DNA from: Brassicibacter mesophilus
Lineage (GTDB): Bacteria; Bacillota; Clostridia; Tissierellales; Proteiniboraceae
Assembly (NCBI RefSeq): GCF_050433385.1
Contig: NZ_JBNPXI010000004.1
Coordinates: forward strand, 124,001-188,000
Reading direction: 5' to 3'
DNA: 64,000 nt
Positions 59,906 to 64,000 of this stretch are shown here, piece after piece (the stretch's first letter is position 1; each line of letters begins with the position of its first letter). Position numbers and translations under genes: made by a program. The notes under the pieces were generated by a model that searched no databases, was not told the DNA's origin, and was given only the letters and a program-made list of their open reading frames with translations.

Positions 59906-61999
59906 ATGATACAAGAGAATTACCTGGAAAAGGTTTATGCAGGTTTCTTAGGTATGAATATTGGAATCCGTCTAGGAGCACCTTTAGAACCATCTGTTTG
60001 GACGGAAGATAGTATTCTAAAAACCTATGGAACAATTAAAAATTATATAAAAGAATACAAAAATTTTGCGGCAGACGATGATGTGAATGGACCAGTTTAT
60101 TTCTTGAGAGCTCTATATGACGCTAAAGAAAGACCAATAACAGCAAAAGATGTCGGAGATGCATGGCTTAATTATACTAGAGATAATTTAGGAATGTTCT
60201 GGTGGGGAGGATATGGGATTAGCACAGAGCATACTGCTTATCTTAATTTAAAGCATGGCATAAATGCGCCTGAATCAGGTTCGATAAAACAAAATGGAAA
60301 GATTATTGCGGAACAAATTGGTGGACAGATATTCATTGATACATGGGGTTTGGTAAGTCCATATGACCCTAAAAAAGCAGCTGATTATGGAGAATTGGCA
60401 GCCAGTGTATCTCATGATGGGGATGGCATTAATGGAGCAAGATTTATGTGTGCTTGCATAGCAAAAGCTTTTGAAGCAGAATCTATATTGCAAATAATCG
60501 AAGCTGGACTTGAACAGATACCAAAAGAGAGCAATTATTATAAAGTGAGTCAAAGTGTCCTACAGTTCTATTTGGAAGATCCTCATGACTTTAGAGCTTG
60601 CTTTAAAATGCTTGAGGAAAATTGGGGATATGATAAATTTGGCGGCATATGCCATATTATTCCTAATGCTGGAGTATGTGTATTAGCAATGCTCTATGGA
60701 GAGGGAGATTTTTCTAAGACGATTGAAATTGCAGTCATGTGTGGATGGGATACAGACTGTAATGCAGGAAATGTTGGGACTATACTAGGTGTGTTTGGTG
60801 GAATAGAGGCTCTGCCTGACCACTATAGAAATCCGATAAATGATGGAGTTGTGTTATCTGGCATTTCTGGATATTTAAACATACTTGATATTCCTTCGTA
60901 TGCAAAGGAAATTGCAGTACTTGGTTATAAGCTTAATGGACAAGATATCCCTAATACATTAAGACAAACTTTTGGAGAAATTCATTTCGATTTTTCTCTA
61001 CCAGGTTCTACTCATAATTTTAGAGTTTCAGAACCACATATCTGCGGGACAAGCTATTCTAAGGATAAGTCAATGGATGGCTTGGGATCGTTGAAAATAC
61101 TTATTGATGGAATTGGTATGGAAGAACAGTGTCGAGTTTTCTATAAACCATTTTATGGTAAGGAAGATTTTTCAGACGAAAGATACTCTCCTATATTTTC
61201 ACCGACAGCTTATCCAGGACAACTTGTGAGCATGAAGCTCTTAGTTGAAAGATGTTCAGGAAGTCAAGTAGGAATCATTCCTTATGTAAGAACTTTTAGT
61301 GATAAAAGGATATTACGATTAGGACATAAGCAATATGAGGAAAATTGCTGGTTCGATCTAGAAATTGCTATACCAGATACAGAAGGTGATATGATAGATG
61401 AAGTTGGCTTTATGTTAGAAGGTGTAGAATTTTCAAGAGAAAAAACTTATGGAAATATTTATTTAAATGAATTTAACATAGGTGGAAAAAGCTGCTACAG
61501 CATTGATATAAATAAGCAAAAACAAGAGTTAAATACAGTTACACCTTTTTCAGTAGATGGTGGGTATTGGGAAAAGCGAGATAAGTATTTACATGCAATA
61601 AGTTATGAATCAGCTTTTGCTTATGGAGGTAATTATTTTGAAAAGGATTATACCATTACTGCAAATATTAAGCCATTACAAGGGCATAGTCATCTCCTAC
61701 TAGCAAGAGCAAAAGGAGCTATGATGGGATACGCTGCAGGATTTGCAAAGGATGGAAGAGTTTGCTTGTATAAAAATGATTTTGGATATGATATTTTAAA
61801 AGAAGCGTATTATCCATGGGTAGAGGACAAGGAATATCAGCTTTCTTTTCAAGTTTTCGAAGATAGATTATCGCTATTTATCAATGATGAGCTAATTTTA
61901 GAAACAAAAGATGATCACTATGAATATGGAATGTATGGCTGTGGGCTTATTTCAAGTGGACGTACTTATTTTTATGATTTTCTTATTAAAACTCTGTAA
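59906..61999 (+). CDS. ADP-ribosylglycohydrolase-family protein with C-terminal beta-sandwich domain
   Basis: The ATG at 59906 (697 aa) lies 8 bases after GGAGG; a GTG at 59885 overlaps the ribosome site. The N-terminal ~340 residues are an ADP-ribosyl-hydrolase fold: YAGFLGMNIGIRLGAPLEPS (about 9-28), AADDDVNGPVYFLRAL (metal aspartates), ASVSHDGDGINGARFMCACIAKAF, and GWDTDCNAGNVGTILGVFGG (about 282-301). The rest (about 345-697) looks like two beta-sandwich modules, the last with a LamG/concanavalin look (ITANIKPLQGHSHLLLARAKG, LFINDELILETKD). Classical enzymes are ~300 aa. It may act on a ribosylated compound supplying the operon with ribose; inference from context. Confidence 0.85.
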   Translation: MIQENYLEKVYAGFLGMNIGIRLGAPLEPSVWTEDSILKTYGTIKNYIKEYKNFAADDDVNGPVYFLRALYDAKERPITAKDVGDAWLNYTRDNLGMFWWGGYGISTEHTAYLNLKHGINAPESGSIKQNGKIIAEQIGGQIFIDTWGLVSPYDPKKAADYGELAASVSHDGDGINGARFMCACIAKAFEAESILQIIEAGLEQIPKESNYYKVSQSVLQFYLEDPHDFRACFKMLEENWGYDKFGGICHIIPNAGVCVLAMLYGEGDFSKTIEIAVMCGWDTDCNAGNVGTILGVFGGIEALPDHYRNPINDGVVLSGISGYLNILDIPSYAKEIAVLGYKLNGQDIPNTLRQTFGEIHFDFSLPGSTHNFRVSEPHICGTSYSKDKSMDGLGSLKILIDGIGMEEQCRVFYKPFYGKEDFSDERYSPIFSPTAYPGQLVSMKLLVERCSGSQVGIIPYVRTFSDKRILRLGHKQYEENCWFDLEIAIPDTEGDMIDEVGFMLEGVEFSREKTYGNIYLNEFNIGGKSCYSIDINKQKQELNTVTPFSVDGGYWEKRDKYLHAISYESAFAYGGNYFEKDYTITANIKPLQGHSHLLLARAKGAMMGYAAGFAKDGRVCLYKNDFGYDILKEAYYPWVEDKEYQLSFQVFEDRLSLFINDELILETKDDHYEYGMYGCGLISSGRTYFYDFLIKTL

Positions 62000-62049
62000 T
62001 GTGCTATTTACATGTTTTGTGTGAATATTTAAGAGCATAAAGCTCTAAG

Positions 62050-62094
62050 TATAATACATTTAGCCGAATTAACTAGTATTGGTAAACCGGTTGA
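62050..62094 (+). promoter_or_regulatory. Internal LacI-type operator and -10 element before the second BMP gene
   Basis: TATAAT at 62050-62055 and TAAACCGGTTGA at 62083-62094, matching ten of twelve bases of the palindrome at 56907-56918. A matching -35 is not clear. Suggests a second repressor-controlled promoter for the transport genes. Confidence 0.65.
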
Positions 62095-62125
62095 GTAAAT
62101 TCAAAAAACAAAAGGAGGAAGAAAC

Positions 62126-63217
62126 GTGAAAAAAAGAATAATGGTAGTTGTTTTAGCATTAGTGATGGTTTCTACATTATTGATTGGGTGTAACAGTTCA
62201 GAAGGTAACACTACAGATTCAACACAAGGCAGTGAGTACAAGGTAGCATTGTTAATACCAGGAAATTTAGGTGACAAATCTTTCTTTGATGCATCTAAAG
62301 AGGCAATCACAAAAATCGAATCAGAACTTGGTGTAGAAACAGCTATGGTTGAAATGGGAACAGACGTATCTAAGTACTATGCTACTTACCAAGATTATTG
62401 TGAAGCAGGGTATGATCTTATTCTTACAATCTCTACGACTGGAGATGATATTTTAAAGCAGGCAGCAGAAGAATATCCTGAACAAAAATTTATTAATTTA
62501 GATACTGATACAACAGGTTTTTCTGAAAATGTTTTAGGTGTAACAACTAAAAGTAATGAAATGAGCTTTTTAGCTGGTGTTGTTGCTGCAATAAAAGCAG
62601 AGGAAGCAGGTTCAGATGTAATTGGATTTATTGGCGGTATGGATATACCAGGCATCAACTACTTTTTAGTGGGATATATCGAGGGAGCACAATATATCAA
62701 TCCTAATATAAAAGTAAACACTTCTTATGTTGGAAGCTTTATCGATAGTGCTACTGCAAAGGAGTTAGCATCAATCATGTATAACAATGGTGTTTCAATT
62801 ATATATCAAGCAGCAGGTGCTTCAGGAATCGGTGTTATTGAAGCTACAACAGAGTTAGATAAATTAGCAATTGGTGTGGATGCTGACCAAGCGTTAGCTT
62901 TAGAAGAAAGCAACCAAAATCAAGCTGAACATATAGTTACATCAGCTGTTAAACAGATACCTACTTATGCAGTAGATTTAGTTAGACAAGACATGGAAGG
63001 AAAATTGAAATTTGGTGAGTCTATTAAGCTTGGATTAGCAGAAAATGGAGTAGGAATTGCAAAGAACTCTTATTATGAGAAGTTAATGAGTAAAGAGAAT
63101 ATAGCTTTAGTTGAAGAAGCAGAAAAGAAAGTAAAAGATGGAGAAGTAACCCTATCTGATGTTTACACAATGACTACAGAAGATTTTAGTAACATTCGTA
63201 GCTCCGTAGCACCTTAA
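62126..63217 (+). CDS. BMP-family nucleoside-binding lipoprotein, second copy
   Basis: GTG start after AAAGGAGGAAG. Lipobox LIGC with Cys22. Bmp fold: KVALLIPGNLGDKSFFDASKEAITKIE, YDLILTISTTGDDILKQAAEEYPEQKFINLDTD, EMSFLAGVVAAIKAEE, DVIGFIGGMDIPGINYFLVGYIEGAQYI and LAIGVDADQAL. Clearly a paralogue of the protein at 39114; motif order is the same. It begins the transport half of the second nucleoside operon, behind its own LacI-type operator. Confidence 0.93.
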   Translation: MKKRIMVVVLALVMVSTLLIGCNSSEGNTTDSTQGSEYKVALLIPGNLGDKSFFDASKEAITKIESELGVETAMVEMGTDVSKYYATYQDYCEAGYDLILTISTTGDDILKQAAEEYPEQKFINLDTDTTGFSENVLGVTTKSNEMSFLAGVVAAIKAEEAGSDVIGFIGGMDIPGINYFLVGYIEGAQYINPNIKVNTSYVGSFIDSATAKELASIMYNNGVSIIYQAAGASGIGVIEATTELDKLAIGVDADQALALEESNQNQAEHIVTSAVKQIPTYAVDLVRQDMEGKLKFGESIKLGLAENGVGIAKNSYYEKLMSKENIALVEEAEKKVKDGEVTLSDVYTMTTEDFSNIRSSVAP

Positions 63218-63231
63218 ATTAAAATTACTTA

Positions 63232-63263
63232 TAACCTGTTGTCTGATACTAGGCAGCAGGTTA
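63232..63263 (+). terminator. Attenuator hairpin after the second binding-protein gene
   Basis: 14-bp stem TAACCTGTTGTCTG with TAGGCAGCAGGTTA (G-U pairs included), loop ATAC, AT-rich tail. Same place as the hairpin at 40280 in the paralogous operon. Confidence 0.75.
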
Positions 63264-63296
63264 TATTAAAATTTCTTGCAAAAAGGAAGGTTTGAA

Positions 63297-64000
63297 ATGT
63301 CAGAATATCTTTTAAGAATGGAAGGCGTATCAAAGGTATATGGAAACGGTGTTGTTGCTAATAAAAATATTAACTTTGGATTGAAAGAAGGAGAAATCCA
63401 TGCTTTAGTTGGAGAAAATGGTGCAGGTAAATCAACATTGATGAAGATACTATTTGGTATGGAGAAACCATCTTCAGGAAAAATATTTTTAAATGATGTT
63501 GAGTTAGATATGAATTCTTCTAAGGATGCAATTGCTCATGGAATTGGAATGGTACACCAACATTTCATGTTGATAGACTCATTTACAGTTGCACAAAATG
63601 TTACCCTAGGAATTGAGCCTAAAAGAGGAGTTTTTGTCAAGGATGAGGAGGCAGTTAAGTTCACTAAAGAATTGAGTGAGAAATACAAATTTTCAATCGA
63701 TCCTAATGCTATAACAGGGACTTTGCCGGTTGGGTTAAAGCAAAAAATTGAAATATTAAAAGCTCTTGCAAGGGGAGCAAAAATTTTAATTTTAGATGAG
63801 CCGACAGCAGTACTAACTCCTCAAGAGACAGAACAACTATTTATTGAACTTGTTAATTTAAAAAAGCAAGGTCATACAATTATCTTTATATCTCATAAGA
63901 TAAGAGAGGTTAAAGAGATTAGTGACCGTATAACAGTATTACGAGCTGGCTGTCAAGAAGGAGAATTTTTAACTAAGGACGTATCAGAACAAGAAATATC
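63297..64000 (+). CDS. Nucleoside ABC transporter ATP-binding protein, 3' partial
   Basis: ATG after AAAAGGAAGG; the frame is open to the right edge of the window (234 codons). N-terminal ABC domain: GEIHALVGENGAGKSTLMKI (Walker A about 39-47), Q-loop HGIGMVHQHFMLIDSFTVAQN, signature-like LPVGLKQKIEILKA, Walker B ILILDEPTAVLTPQE and H-loop FISHKIREV. Close paralogue of the protein at 40350; the second ABC domain and the permease genes should lie beyond the window. Confidence 0.92.
   Translation, partial: MSEYLLRMEGVSKVYGNGVVANKNINFGLKEGEIHALVGENGAGKSTLMKILFGMEKPSSGKIFLNDVELDMNSSKDAIAHGIGMVHQHFMLIDSFTVAQNVTLGIEPKRGVFVKDEEAVKFTKELSEKYKFSIDPNAITGTLPVGLKQKIEILKALARGAKILILDEPTAVLTPQETEQLFIELVNLKKQGHTIIFISHKIREVKEISDRITVLRAGCQEGEFLTKDVSEQEI

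Overview
The window is AT-rich DNA from a Gram-positive anaerobe of the Clostridia/Tissierellia type. Evidence: low GC, strong AGGAGG-type ribosome sites, frequent TTG/GTG starts, proteins with S-layer-homology (SLH) domains, a perfect CIRCE box before htpG, a SigY/Yxl-like operon and BMP-type nucleoside ABC transporters. It is a catabolic region, rich in regulators and intrinsic terminators. There is one assembly gap (20188-20282, Ns) inside a repetitive coiled-coil gene. Both edge genes are cut: a surface protein on the left and a transporter ATPase on the right. No rRNA, tRNA, CRISPR array or intact insertion sequence was seen.

Layout. 1-4.8 kb: two exported proteins, a PHP-type phosphoesterase with OB domains and an SLH/Big_2 wall protein. 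5-10.6 kb: a PucR-type regulator followed by an amidohydrolase, an M20 amidohydrolase/peptidase and an internally duplicated membrane transporter. 10.9-18.5 kb: a PRD/EIIB regulator and the conserved but functionally obscure SFCGS/DUF4312/DUF4311/DUF4310 cassette, with an amidohydrolase, a DgaE-like PLP ammonia lyase and a KDGP-type aldolase, probably for an amino-sugar-acid-like compound. 18.8-20.7 kb: a nucleotidyltransferase-like gene pair and the coiled-coil repeat gene. 20.8-29.3 kb: a ROK repressor with a perfect palindromic operator ahead of an unusual operon (transporter, hydantoinase/oxoprolinase, HExxH protein, TIM-barrel protein, FAD oxidoreductase, ROK kinase). 29.5-36.2 kb: a sigY-like ABC operon, VanZ, htpG and a hypothetical gene.

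36.4-47.8 kb is a purine nucleoside salvage region: nucleoside hydrolase, a PAS/sigma-54 activator, then a BMP-ABC transporter, purine nucleoside phosphorylase, allantoate-amidohydrolase-like enzyme and adenine deaminase. Two phased palindromes and a textbook -24/-12 promoter precede the transporter operon. 47.9-50 kb looks foreign: less AT-rich, with a gene remnant and a MerR/TrmO pair whose promoter has the 19-bp spacer typical of MerR control. 50-56.8 kb holds an MBL-fold hydrolase, a TIM-barrel protein, a phosphosugar mutase, a broken MNT nucleotidyltransferase, an XRE regulator and an SLH lytic transglycosylase. 56.9-64 kb is a second nucleoside/ADP-ribose operon (LacI regulator, ribokinase, nucleoside hydrolase, ADP-ribosylglycohydrolase with a C-terminal beta-sandwich-like extension, BMP lipoprotein, ABC ATPase) with matching LacI-type operators at 56.9 and 62.1 kb.

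Taken together, the enzymes would import nucleosides, split off bases and ribose, phosphorylate the ribose and deaminate or open purine-derived products. The 5-29 kb part handles amide, hydantoin-like or amino-sugar-like compounds whose identity the sequence does not reveal. All functions come from reading motifs; no database search was run.
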